From: Weissella uvarum
Lineage (GTDB): Bacteria > Bacillota > Bacilli > Lactobacillales > Lactobacillaceae
Assembly: GCF_016908785.1 (NCBI RefSeq)
Contig: NZ_JAFBEO010000003.1
Span: 62,001-126,000 of the forward strand
DNA: 64,000 bases
Direction: 5' to 3'
A program made the position numbers and the translations under genes. A model generated the notes under the pieces. The model saw only the letters and a program-made list of their open reading frames with translations, made no database searches and had not been told where the DNA came from. Below, one piece after another: positions 56,499-64,000 of the stretch (positions within the stretch are counted from its first letter, which is position 1; the number at the start of each line of letters is the position of its first letter).

Positions 56499-57248
56499 TA
56501 GCTTTGACCAATCAACTTGGTTAATATCGACATCAGTAACGACATGTTCTACTGGTGTTTCAGGATGTGATTGCTTATATTGTTGTCGATTTTTCCGTTC
56601 ATTGTAAACATCATTAAGTGAATGATAATTCTTTTTTTGCCAAGTAACTAAGATTGTTTCGATATATCTTAGGTTTAAGGCATTATTTACAACAGCTTCT
56701 TGTAAAGCGGCTTTAATAAAGTCTGGACGGAAATGATCAATATCGAACCAATCTCGTACGGTCTGTAATTCCATACTACTTAGAGGCCGGCCGAATTCTT
56801 GTTCAATCATATTATAAATGTCGGTGCGCGTTGGTTGATCATTTTGTGCGTTGGTTGTCGCCATGACTTCCCCGTGACTTTTGACACGCTGGCTTGCTGT
56901 TGATTGCGTGTATTCTCCTTGCTTCGTCATAATCTGATTGTAGAGTGGTGAAAAATCAATAGAAGTCGTCATACGCCCCTGTGCATCGCGTTGTGAATTT
57001 AGATCAATAAAATTTTTAGAACGTAATTGTTCAATTAAATTATTAATGGTTTCAGTTGACCAACCTAAATTGTGAGACATTTGTTGTAGGTCAATATCAG
57101 GTAAATGCTCGGCTTGGTTTTTTAATTGAATGTAAACTAATAATTCATCGTTTGTCATACCAAGGTCTTGATAATGATTTAGCAGATAGTTACTGATGGA
57201 TACGTCACCCATCGCAAAGAAATTCTTTTGAAAATATGCGTCAGCCAA
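56496..57248 (-). CDS. dnaD: DnaD primosome protein
   Basis: 250-residue replication initiation and restart protein that helps load the replicative helicase. The N-terminal winged helix has ISNYLLNHYQDLGMTNDELLVYIQL; the DnaD-like C domain (about residues 140-215) has FGRPLSSMELQTVRDW and YIETILVTWQKKN, the family signature region. A second in-frame ATG at residue 12 is a possible alternative start. Upstream of asnS in the reverse order common to lactic acid bacteria. Confidence 0.93.
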   Translation of the reverse strand: MADAYFQKNFFAMGDVSISNYLLNHYQDLGMTNDELLVYIQLKNQAEHLPDIDLQQMSHNLGWSTETINNLIEQLRSKNFIDLNSQRDAQGRMTTSIDFSPLYNQIMTKQGEYTQSTASQRVKSHGEVMATTNAQNDQPTRTDIYNMIEQEFGRPLSSMELQTVRDWFDIDHFRPDFIKAALQEAVVNNALNLRYIETILVTWQKKNYHSLNDVYNERKNRQQYKQSHPETPVEHVVTDVDINQVDWSKL

Positions 57249-57275
57249 GGGCTCCTCCTCTATGAATTAAGCTTT

Positions 57276-57307
57276 AAAAAAACAGATGCAATCACATCTG
57301 TTTTTTT
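57276..57307 (-). terminator. Terminator of asnS
   Basis: AACAGATG and CATCTGTT form a perfect stem with A and T tracts; dnaD, immediately below, may also receive read-through. Confidence 0.75.
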
Positions 57308-57323
57308 AGTACATTTAAATGTT

Positions 57324-58619
57324 TTAAGGCTTTAGACGGTTCATCGTACGTGGGAATGGAATGGCTTCACGAATGTGTTCTTCACCTGTCACCCATGTGA
57401 CCATACGTTCCAAACCAAGACCGAAACCAGAATGAGGCACAGAACCGTACTTACGAAGATCTAGGTACCATTGATAATCATCCACATTAAGACCCATTTC
57501 CTTAATGCGTGACTCTAAGTAATCGTAATCAGTATCACGTTCTGATCCACCGATGATTTCACCATAACCTTCAGGTGCTAACAAATCGGCTGAGATGACA
57601 ATATCATCACGTTCATCATCGCGCTTCATATAGAAAGCCTTGATGGCCTTAGGGAAGTTGGTAATAAATACAGGCTTATTGAAGTGGTTTGCTAAGAAAG
57701 TTTCTTCAGGTGAACCAAAGTCAACACCCCATTCAACATCGAAATCGTTGTCTTGTAGCAACTTAATGGCATCATCATATGACATACGTGGATATGGTAG
57801 TTGCGTGTAACTCTTCAACAACTCTTTGTCTCGACCTAACAAGCCAAGCTCGTAATCATTGCGATCAAGAACGGCTTGAATCAAGTAAGCAATATAACGT
57901 TCTTGGACCTCAAGTGATTCATCTTGGTGCATCCAAGCCATTTCGGGTTCAATCATCCAGAATTCAGTTAGATGACGCCGGGTTTTTGATTTTTCAGCAC
58001 GGAAAGTTGGTCCAAAGGTGAAGACCTTACCGAAGGCCATTGCACCTGCTTCGGCATATAACTGCCCTGTTTGTGATAGATAAGCATCTGTATCAAAGTA
58101 TTCAGTGTGGAATAGCTCAGTTGTACCTTCAGGAGCTGAACTAGTTAACAATGGTGAGTCAATCTTAATGAAGCCTTCTTTGTTGAAGAATTCATACGTT
58201 GCTGCAATCAAAGTGTTTCGAATACGAAGAACTGCAAATGGCTGAATGTGGCGAAGATATAAATGACGGTGGTCCATCAAGAAATCGGTACCATGTTCTT
58301 TTGGTGTAATTGGGTAGCCTTCTGATTCACCAACAACCGTAACATCTTCAACATCCATTTCGTATCCAAAGGGTGAACGGTCATCTTGGCGGATAGTACC
58401 CACCAAATACATACTTGTTTCTTGAGTTAAGGCTTTAATTTTAGCAAAAGTTTCTTCCCCAACTTCTTCCTTTGAAGCCACACCTTGGAAAAAGGCTGTA
58501 CCATCACGAAGTTGTAAAAATTGCATTTTGTTTGAGCCACGCTTATTACGTAACCATGCTCCCAAACGAACCTTCTCACCAACAAAATGTGGGGCGTCTT
58601 CAATACGAATCGTTTCCAT
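57324..58619 (-). CDS. asnS: Asparaginyl-tRNA synthetase
   Basis: 431-residue class IIb synthetase. An N-terminal OB-fold (about residues 15-95, [24 protein letters not shown]) is followed by the catalytic core: [21 protein letters not shown] (motif 2) and [13 protein letters not shown] (motif 3). AsnS is separated from AspS by [10 protein letters not shown]-type features and by overall identity pattern. It is monocistronic or leads a transcript with the downstream gene. Confidence 0.96.
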   Translation of the reverse strand: METIRIEDAPHFVGEKVRLGAWLRNKRGSNKMQFLQLRDGTAFFQGVASKEEVGEETFAKIKALTQETSMYLVGTIRQDDRSPFGYEMDVEDVTVVGESEGYPITPKEHGTDFLMDHRHLYLRHIQPFAVLRIRNTLIAATYEFFNKEGFIKIDSPLLTSSAPEGTTELFHTEYFDTDAYLSQTGQLYAEAGAMAFGKVFTFGPTFRAEKSKTRRHLTEFWMIEPEMAWMHQDESLEVQERYIAYLIQAVLDRNDYELGLLGRDKELLKSYTQLPYPRMSYDDAIKLLQDNDFDVEWGVDFGSPEETFLANHFNKPVFITNFPKAIKAFYMKRDDERDDIVISADLLAPEGYGEIIGGSERDTDYDYLESRIKEMGLNVDDYQWYLDLRKYGSVPHSGFGLGLERMVTWVTGEEHIREAIPFPRTMNRLKP

Positions 58620-58649
58620 AAAATTAACTCCTTAATATTTATATTTATT

Positions 58650-59162
58650 TTACAAGTTTAAAATCGAGCGCAAAACCTTACCATCACTAAAGCGATATGT
58701 AACGTAATTCATATTATTTTGCTTATCGATAAACGTTACATCCCAAGCCGGAATATTATGATAAGTGGCAAGACCTAATGAGGTAATTTTTTTAACCTGA
58801 TAGTTTTGCTTAACGCTTTGTCGAATATCTTTGGCACTAAGACCATGATTTAATTTAACGGTCGTTAGCTTTTTTGAACCTTTACGTTGGATAACCCCAA
58901 CAGGTTGGTTATCCTGGTTACGACCAGTTAAAGCATAATACGTATGTTGATTTGAGACATGATAAAAATGATCAACATAACGAATTTGCTTAGCTTGTTT
59001 AGCCGAATGGGTTAAATTTGAGCGCGCCTGTGACATTGGGTGATTGACTGCCGCGAAATAACCGACTACCAAGATAAGAATGATTACTATAACACCAATA
59101 ATTGTGTAGCGGCGGCGGCGCTGTTGGCGCCGGCGACGTTGAGGTGCCAAACGCATCTCCAT
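58650..59162 (-). CDS. Membrane-anchored DUF5590 family protein
   Basis: 170 residues: an Arg-rich cytoplasmic start (QRRRRQQRRRRY), one membrane helix (about residues 20-40) and an external domain of roughly 120 residues with HTYYALTGRNQDNQPVGVI and KITSLGLATYHNIPAW. Family members are found between dinG and asnS in many lactobacilli (YpmB-like). Function unknown. ATG 59162 follows GAGGAGGGG; upstream in-frame ATGs at 59183-59186 lack it. Confidence 0.85.
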   Translation of the reverse strand: MEMRLAPQRRRRQQRRRRYTIIGVIVIILILVVGYFAAVNHPMSQARSNLTHSAKQAKQIRYVDHFYHVSNQHTYYALTGRNQDNQPVGVIQRKGSKKLTTVKLNHGLSAKDIRQSVKQNYQVKKITSLGLATYHNIPAWDVTFIDKQNNMNYVTYRFSDGKVLRSILNL

Positions 59163-59221
59163 AATGAGCCCCTCCTCTAACATCATACCTCAGGGTATGA
59201 TTCAACTAATATATACTTTAT

Positions 59222-59262
59222 CAAAAAAAGGCCGGACTTAAAAGCTTTATTCCGCCTTTTTT
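59222..59262 (-). terminator. Terminator of dinG
   Basis: AAAAAAGGCGG and CCGGCCTTTTTT pair (imperfectly) with a loop; on the minus strand a T-run follows. Confidence 0.65.
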
Positions 59263-62107
59263 AAGGGTTTTCTGTCGAGTCATCTGTTGCCCGATGCTGG
59301 AAAAATTCCTTGAGCTCAGGACCAATTTCTTGACTCGTTAATGACTTCTTTGGCATTGAGTCAGGCAACATATTTTGAATGGTTTTACCGTATGTTTTAT
59401 CGAGTAAGCGCACATCTAACATGACCACAGCTCCATAATCAGCTGGGGTTCGAATTAAGCGCCCTACTCCTTGACGCATTCGTAGCACTGCCTTGGGCAA
59501 GGTGCTTTGATAGAACGGCTGACGCCCATGGGCTTGCAAAAAAGCTTCCTCAGCTTTTTGCGGGATTGAATCAGGTTGGTCGAACGGTAAGCGGGTCATA
59601 ATGACAAGCCGCAATTGTTCAGCAGGCAAATCGATGCCTTCCCAGAAACTATTGGCGCCGAGTGCGACAATTCCCTGTTCGTTTTGCATCCGTTTCAAAA
59701 TTCGTCCACGAGTTCCAGTCACACCTTGTGCTAAAAGCGTGAGTTTGTTTTTGCTACCAGCGTTTAGATTTTGCATTTGGTAATAAACTTGTTGCAAAGT
59801 TTCATGGGAATTAAACAAAATCAGCGTATTTTCACTAACATCATTTAAAATATCTGTTAATTCATGGGCTAAATATTGGACATAACCTGAATCGTTCGGG
59901 CTAACTGCATCTTTAGCCATAATAAATTCACTTTGGGTCTCATAGTCAAAGACATCTGGAAAAGTGTGCACTTCGGCAGTTGTGCGATCAATATTTAGGC
60001 GATCGTAGAAATAGCTTGATTTGTTTGAGGTAAATAATGTGGCACCAATAAACGTTGCTGGCACAAAGTAAGGATACACCCGTTGCTTAAAGTAATCGAC
60101 AGTATGCAATAATCCACCGCTAAGCCGCAGATGTTGCCCTTCTTGATCAGCGGTTTGTGAGAGCCAAAATACGCTGGCATCAGGAAAATCTACTAAATCT
60201 TGTTGGAACTGATTAATTTTTTTGGCTGAATCGCTAATGAGGTTGAGATGCCGTCTTAAATCAGCCAGAGCTTGACGTTCTTCAATTGAAAAGACGTGTT
60301 TTAATTGACTAAATTCGTTTAAAAAGTCATTCAGAGCTTGTTCTAAGTCGTGAACCGCACCCTCAATCTTATCGACGCGCCCCCCTTGTTCAACCCAAAA
60401 TTGAGCTAAATCAGGCAAATCAATGGGAAATTCATGAATACCGCTGGCGAGAACTTCCTTTTTATTAAGCAAGAAGCGCCGGAATAATTTTGTTTCTAGT
60501 TGCGGGATTTCACTGGCAAGTTGTTGTAGCCGTTCAGTGAAACGTGTCTTGATTTTACGACCACCAGGAATACGCGCCAAAATGTCTTGAATGTTGGCAG
60601 CATCAGTTCGTGTAAAGAGGTTTTGCGTTTCTTCTACATCATTGAGCCAACGTTTGAAATTTAATTGACGGCGACTTTGTTGAATAACTGCTTCTGGCAA
60701 ATGTTGCGGTTCATCAATGACCAAATATGGCGCATCTTCTTTAACGCCCAACGTATGAGCGTATGAGGCCAAATAGGCATGATTCACAACCAAGAATTGT
60801 GACTCCTTGGCTAAAATGTCCTGGCGGTCACTAAATTCATGCCCGTAAAAGGCTGAGCCACTCGGATTATTGGCTGGTTGTGATAATTTCTCCATAAATT
60901 GTGTCTGAGGGTTAATGAGATTAAGTTCGTCAAAATCACCCGTCAGCGTTTCAGTCAACCACACCAAAATCTGGGCTTTAATAAATTGCAAAGCCACTGA
61001 TCCTTCATCAACTGTCAGTGCGCGCTTAAAGCTTTGCAGATTTAGATAATGTGATTTTCCTTTTAAGCTAACCGCACGTACTTCAAATGGAAGAACGGCA
61101 TTGAGTTGTTCATTAATCACTTCAACGACCTGGTGCTGTAAAGTGATGGTTGGTACCGAGATGACAACTTGCTTTTGATTGGCATTCGCCAAATAAGCGT
61201 ATGGCAAAGTATAACCTAACGTTTTTCCCATGCCGGTTGGTGCTTCAATGACTAACGTATTTTCGCCCTCAGCATTTGGCTTTAAAGTCTCTTCGTAATG
61301 GCGAGCGACAAGGTTCATTAATTTTGCTTGTGGCTTACGATAGCTTAACTTGTCACCATAAAGCTTTTCTTTCTGAGCAGCCTTCTTTGGATATTGTGCG
61401 TGAGAATCTTGAACAAGCGGTGCTGGATCTGAGAAACGGCGGATGGCTAAGCCATCAATGATTTCTAGATAGTCTGGCAAAGGTTGTGGATGCCGGCGAT
61501 TAGCTGCTAGTGCGTCTGCAAAAACTGATTTAGTTTGTTGTGGCAACACGAGTGGCAAATCATTTAATGCTTGTAGTGTGACCATTGGTAAAGATTCAGC
61601 TCGATTTAAAATTGCAATCAATAGTTCAGCAGTCGTTGCAGCATCACTATCCGCTTGATGTGGATGCGTATGTAAAATGCCTAAATATTGGGCAATATCA
61701 ATCAGACGGAATCCAGGTGCAGTCGGCCACAATATTTGGCTTAGCGTTACTGTATCTAAGGCTTCAACATCAAGTGGTTGATAGCCGAGCCGTGTGAATT
61801 CATTGTTTAGGAATGGTAAATCAAAATTCACATTATGGGCGACAAAAGTTGTCCCTTGCAACATATTATAGATAGTTGGCGCCATTTCTTCAAAATATGG
61901 GGCCCCTTTTACCATCTTATTGGTAATACCAGTTAACTGTGTCACATGTCTGGGGATTGGTTTGTCAGGATTAACCATTGTTGAAAATTGATTAATGATG
62001 GTTTTGTTTTGTACAAAGGCAATTGCGATTTGAATGATGCGCCCATCTTCTTGTGAAGTTTGGGTTGTTTCTAAATCAACAACGGCATAGATATCTTTTT
62101 TTGGCAT
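59261..62107 (-). CDS. dinG: DinG-family helicase with N-terminal exonuclease domain
   Basis: 948-residue protein joining a DEDDh 3'-5' exonuclease (AVVDLETTQTSQEDGRIIQI near residue 8, HPHQADSDAATTAELL near 150) to a superfamily 2 helicase of the XPD/DinG type (Walker A APTGMGKTLGY near residue 290, DEPQHLPEA and the C-terminal RQGVGRLIRTPADYG). The FeS-cluster cysteines of classical DinG are not apparent, as in other Firmicutes members. It probably acts in DNA repair. Promoter elements are not clear. Confidence 0.94.
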   Translation of the reverse strand: MPKKDIYAVVDLETTQTSQEDGRIIQIAIAFVQNKTIINQFSTMVNPDKPIPRHVTQLTGITNKMVKGAPYFEEMAPTIYNMLQGTTFVAHNVNFDLPFLNNEFTRLGYQPLDVEALDTVTLSQILWPTAPGFRLIDIAQYLGILHTHPHQADSDAATTAELLIAILNRAESLPMVTLQALNDLPLVLPQQTKSVFADALAANRRHPQPLPDYLEIIDGLAIRRFSDPAPLVQDSHAQYPKKAAQKEKLYGDKLSYRKPQAKLMNLVARHYEETLKPNAEGENTLVIEAPTGMGKTLGYTLPYAYLANANQKQVVISVPTITLQHQVVEVINEQLNAVLPFEVRAVSLKGKSHYLNLQSFKRALTVDEGSVALQFIKAQILVWLTETLTGDFDELNLINPQTQFMEKLSQPANNPSGSAFYGHEFSDRQDILAKESQFLVVNHAYLASYAHTLGVKEDAPYLVIDEPQHLPEAVIQQSRRQLNFKRWLNDVEETQNLFTRTDAANIQDILARIPGGRKIKTRFTERLQQLASEIPQLETKLFRRFLLNKKEVLASGIHEFPIDLPDLAQFWVEQGGRVDKIEGAVHDLEQALNDFLNEFSQLKHVFSIEERQALADLRRHLNLISDSAKKINQFQQDLVDFPDASVFWLSQTADQEGQHLRLSGGLLHTVDYFKQRVYPYFVPATFIGATLFTSNKSSYFYDRLNIDRTTAEVHTFPDVFDYETQSEFIMAKDAVSPNDSGYVQYLAHELTDILNDVSENTLILFNSHETLQQVYYQMQNLNAGSKNKLTLLAQGVTGTRGRILKRMQNEQGIVALGANSFWEGIDLPAEQLRLVIMTRLPFDQPDSIPQKAEEAFLQAHGRQPFYQSTLPKAVLRMRQGVGRLIRTPADYGAVVMLDVRLLDKTYGKTIQNMLPDSMPKKSLTSQEIGPELKEFFQHRATDDSTENP

Positions 62108-62289
62108 TGTTCACCACGCCCTTACCTATTTTCTGAGCCTAATTCTGTATTTCTTAAGGTATGTTTATTTTAATAGATTAGACTAATGTTTACGTAAATG
62201 TAGCCCTATCAATGAGGCAACATTGAATACACATGCTATTGTACCAGTGATGGAGCGCCCTTGTCGATGTTCAATAGCCGATAAATCCT
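62108..62289. other. Intergenic stretch upstream of dinG without a gene
   Basis: This stretch has no open frame with a ribosome binding site. It should hold the leftward dinG promoter, but no clear -35/-10 pair is visible. A TTTACGTAAA palindrome lies near 62188-62197. Confidence 0.35.
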
Positions 62290-62332
62290 GTTTTTTCGGG
62301 ATTAGCTCCGTTTTTTCGGGATTTATTTTTTT
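62290..62332. repeat. Pair of 14-bp direct repeats at 20-bp spacing plus T-rich tract
   Basis: GTTTTTTCGGGATT occurs at 62290-62303 and 62310-62323, exactly 20 bp apart, i.e. about two helical turns. AAATCC (62283-62288) can also pair with GGATTT (62319-62324), followed by seven Ts, so a rightward terminator-like fold is possible. The location is between dinG and mvk. Confidence 0.7.
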
Positions 62333-62464
62333 GTACATCACGCGCATGTGATATAGCATATTAGGTTAAATTTTGTTAGACTTTATTAGTGTGTAATTTA
62401 ACGTGAAAACGCTATGAATAGATACATAAACATATATATAATTTGTTAGATTGGTGGTTTAAAC

Positions 62465-63400
62465 ATGAAAAGTGAAAGTATGGGAAAAAGTCACGCCAAG
62501 GTCATTTTAATTGGTGATCATTCGGTCGTGTACGGGCAACCAGCAATCGCAATTCCCCTCCCCGATTTGGCGATGACAGCAACTTTGAAAGAACGGCAAG
62601 CAGGACAAGTTGTTTTGACGCCAAATTATCAAGGTCCGATGGAAGCCATGGGTGAAGTATATGAAGGTGTGCGACAATTAATCACGCACTTACTAACATA
62701 TTTTGATGCCGTTGAAATGCCGTTTACTTTAGAGATTGAATCAAAAATACCACAAGAACGTGGTATGGGGTCTTCAGCTGCTTCGGCAATTGCCATTATT
62801 CGTGCTTTTTTTGATTTTTTTGAAACACCACTTTCAGATCAAGATTTACAAAAGTGGGCTAATATTGAAGAAGCTGTGACGCATGGGTCACCTTCTGGTT
62901 TGGATGCGGCAACTTCAGCTAGTGATGTACCGGTTTGGTTCATTAAAAATGAGACAATCGAAACGCTGCAAATGAATTTAGAAGGTTATTTGATTATTGC
63001 AGATACCGGTATTCGCGGTCAGACTGGTTTAGCGGTTTCAGTTGTTCGACAACAGATGGAAACCAAACCCAAAGAGACACAAAATCATATCGAGGCCTTA
63101 GGTGCCATTGCTTATCAAATGCGCAATGGTTTATCTCATGATGATTTACATGAAATTGGTCAAGCAATGACAGATGCGCATACGCATCTTAAAGCTCTGG
63201 GGGTATCACATCCTAGTCTTGATCGTTTGGTTGAAGCAGCAATTGCTGCCGGGGCGATTGGTGCTAAGTTAACTGGTGGCGGTGTTGGCGGTGCTATGTT
63301 GGCGCTCACCGAAACTAAAGCCCAAGCCCAAGCAGTGATTAAAGCCTTACAACAGGCTGGTGCTCAAGAAACTTGGTCACAACATTATCATAAGAAATAG
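62465..63400 (+). CDS. mvk: Mevalonate kinase
   Basis: 311-residue GHMP kinase that phosphorylates mevalonate, the first committed kinase step toward isopentenyl diphosphate. GKSHAKVILIGDHSVVYGQPAIA near residue 7 is the N-terminal signature, GMGSSAASAIAIIRAF (about residues 101-116) is the ATP loop and GGVGGAMLAL near residue 277 the C-terminal GHMP motif. ATG 62465 follows GGTGG. It is the first of the mevalonate cluster and lies 8 nt before mvaD. Confidence 0.95.
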   Translation: MKSESMGKSHAKVILIGDHSVVYGQPAIAIPLPDLAMTATLKERQAGQVVLTPNYQGPMEAMGEVYEGVRQLITHLLTYFDAVEMPFTLEIESKIPQERGMGSSAASAIAIIRAFFDFFETPLSDQDLQKWANIEEAVTHGSPSGLDAATSASDVPVWFIKNETIETLQMNLEGYLIIADTGIRGQTGLAVSVVRQQMETKPKETQNHIEALGAIAYQMRNGLSHDDLHEIGQAMTDAHTHLKALGVSHPSLDRLVEAAIAAGAIGAKLTGGGVGGAMLALTETKAQAQAVIKALQQAGAQETWSQHYHKK

Positions 63401-63408
63401 GAAGACTT

Positions 63409-64000
63409 ATGCGAGAATATACAGCGCGTGCTCATACGAATATCGCCCTGCTAAAATATTGGGGAAAAGCTGATACGGATTTTATTATCCCAACCACAAC
63501 TTCGATTTCGTTAACACTAGATGAATTTTATACTGACACTTCAGTGAAGTTTGATGATGACTTGGTCCAAGATCAAGTCTTTTTAAATGATGCTCCACTT
63601 GCTGGTAAAAGTTATGACAAAATCGTACGTTTTCTAGATATCGTACGACAAGAAGCCCAATTAAGTACGCATGCCCTTGTTAAATCAACTAACCATGTGC
63701 CAACGGCCGCAGGACTGGCTTCGTCAGCTTCAGCCTTTGCAGCCTTAGCGGGATCAGCAAGTAAAGCGGCTGGGTTAAACCTAACCCCAAGTGAGTTAAG
63801 TCGCCTAGCCCGACGCGGTTCAGGATCGGCATCACGTTCAATTTTTGGTGGTTTTGTTGAATGGCAGCGTGGCGATAGTGACGAAAGTTCATATGCAAAA
63901 GTTTTACAAGCTGACGTTGATTGGGATATTCAACTGTTGACGGTTATCATTAACGATCAACCTAAAAAAATTGATTCACGTGGTGGCATGCAACATACCC
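63409..64000 (+). CDS. mvaD: Diphosphomevalonate decarboxylase (partial, runs off window)
   Basis: The last 197 codons in the window form an open frame from ATG 63409 with no stop. The N-terminus REYTARAHTNIALLKYWGKAD, TSISLTLDEFYTDT and the GHMP loop AAGLASSASAFAAL (about residues 97-110) match mevalonate diphosphate decarboxylase, and RLARRGSGSASRSIFGGFVEW includes the substrate-binding Ser and Arg. It catalyses the ATP-driven decarboxylation giving isopentenyl diphosphate. GAAGACTT separates it from mvk. Confidence 0.95.
   Translation, partial: MREYTARAHTNIALLKYWGKADTDFIIPTTTSISLTLDEFYTDTSVKFDDDLVQDQVFLNDAPLAGKSYDKIVRFLDIVRQEAQLSTHALVKSTNHVPTAAGLASSASAFAALAGSASKAAGLNLTPSELSRLARRGSGSASRSIFGGFVEWQRGDSDESSYAKVLQADVDWDIQLLTVIINDQPKKIDSRGGMQHT

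Overview
The window looks like chromosomal DNA of a low-G+C heterofermentative lactic acid bacterium, most likely Weissella or a close Lactobacillaceae relative. The basis is a class B RNase P RNA, catabolite-response (cre) boxes, 6-phosphogluconate dehydrogenase with pyruvate oxidase and a full pyruvate dehydrogenase operon, the mevalonate route to isoprenoids, and housekeeping blocks typical of Firmicutes (gpsB-rnpB, recU-pbp1A, pcrA-ligA-camS). The genus is inference; no 16S or tRNA gene was seen.

Layout. 1-460: a gene tail and the HU gene. 600-3020: accessory block with three overlapping IS30-like frames (an HTH frame, a catalytically degenerate frame, an intact DDE transposase), followed by an intergenic RNA candidate with a 14-bp closing stem. 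3187-7430: membrane-anchored orphan, acetoacetate decarboxylase pseudogene, MFS efflux gene behind a 9-residue leader peptide, GNAT acetyltransferase. 7496-11590: deoxynucleoside catabolism (deoC, then deoB-deoD-pdp) with two cre sites and an internal terminator. 11680-13982: SMR efflux gene behind a 16-residue leader peptide and a start-site hairpin, a bile-salt-hydrolase-family gene and a broken alpha/beta hydrolase. 14049-22125: lplA-pdhABCD and pyruvate oxidase, both with cre-type control.

22500-38110: small orphan, gnd, ArsR regulator, acylphosphatase, two SDR-like proteins, DJ-1/PfpI, SPFH protein, rpiA facing rbsK-rbsD, a GtrA/GT2 pair, APC permease, GT8 glycosyltransferase, HAD phosphatase, a split ThrE-type exporter and an ADP-ribosylglycohydrolase homologue that lacks its metal ligands. 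38217-64000: conserved core, including trmB, ecsAB, HIT, uvrB, YfbR-like, camS, ligA, pcrA, an rRNA methyltransferase, rnpB, gpsB, ypsA, recU, pbp1A, dnaD, asnS, dinG, and the start of the mevalonate cluster (mvk, truncated mvaD).

How it fits together: the deo, rbs, rpiA and gnd genes feed pentose phosphates into the phosphoketolase-type metabolism expected of such an organism. LplA lipoylates the E2 subunit encoded in its own operon. Pyruvate is shared between Pdh and Pox under apparent CcpA control. The most unusual features are the IS30-like locus with its dead partner frame, the adjacent structured RNA, the two leader peptides ahead of unrelated efflux pumps, the metal-site-deficient ADP-ribosylglycohydrolase, and two genes each broken by one nonsense codon.
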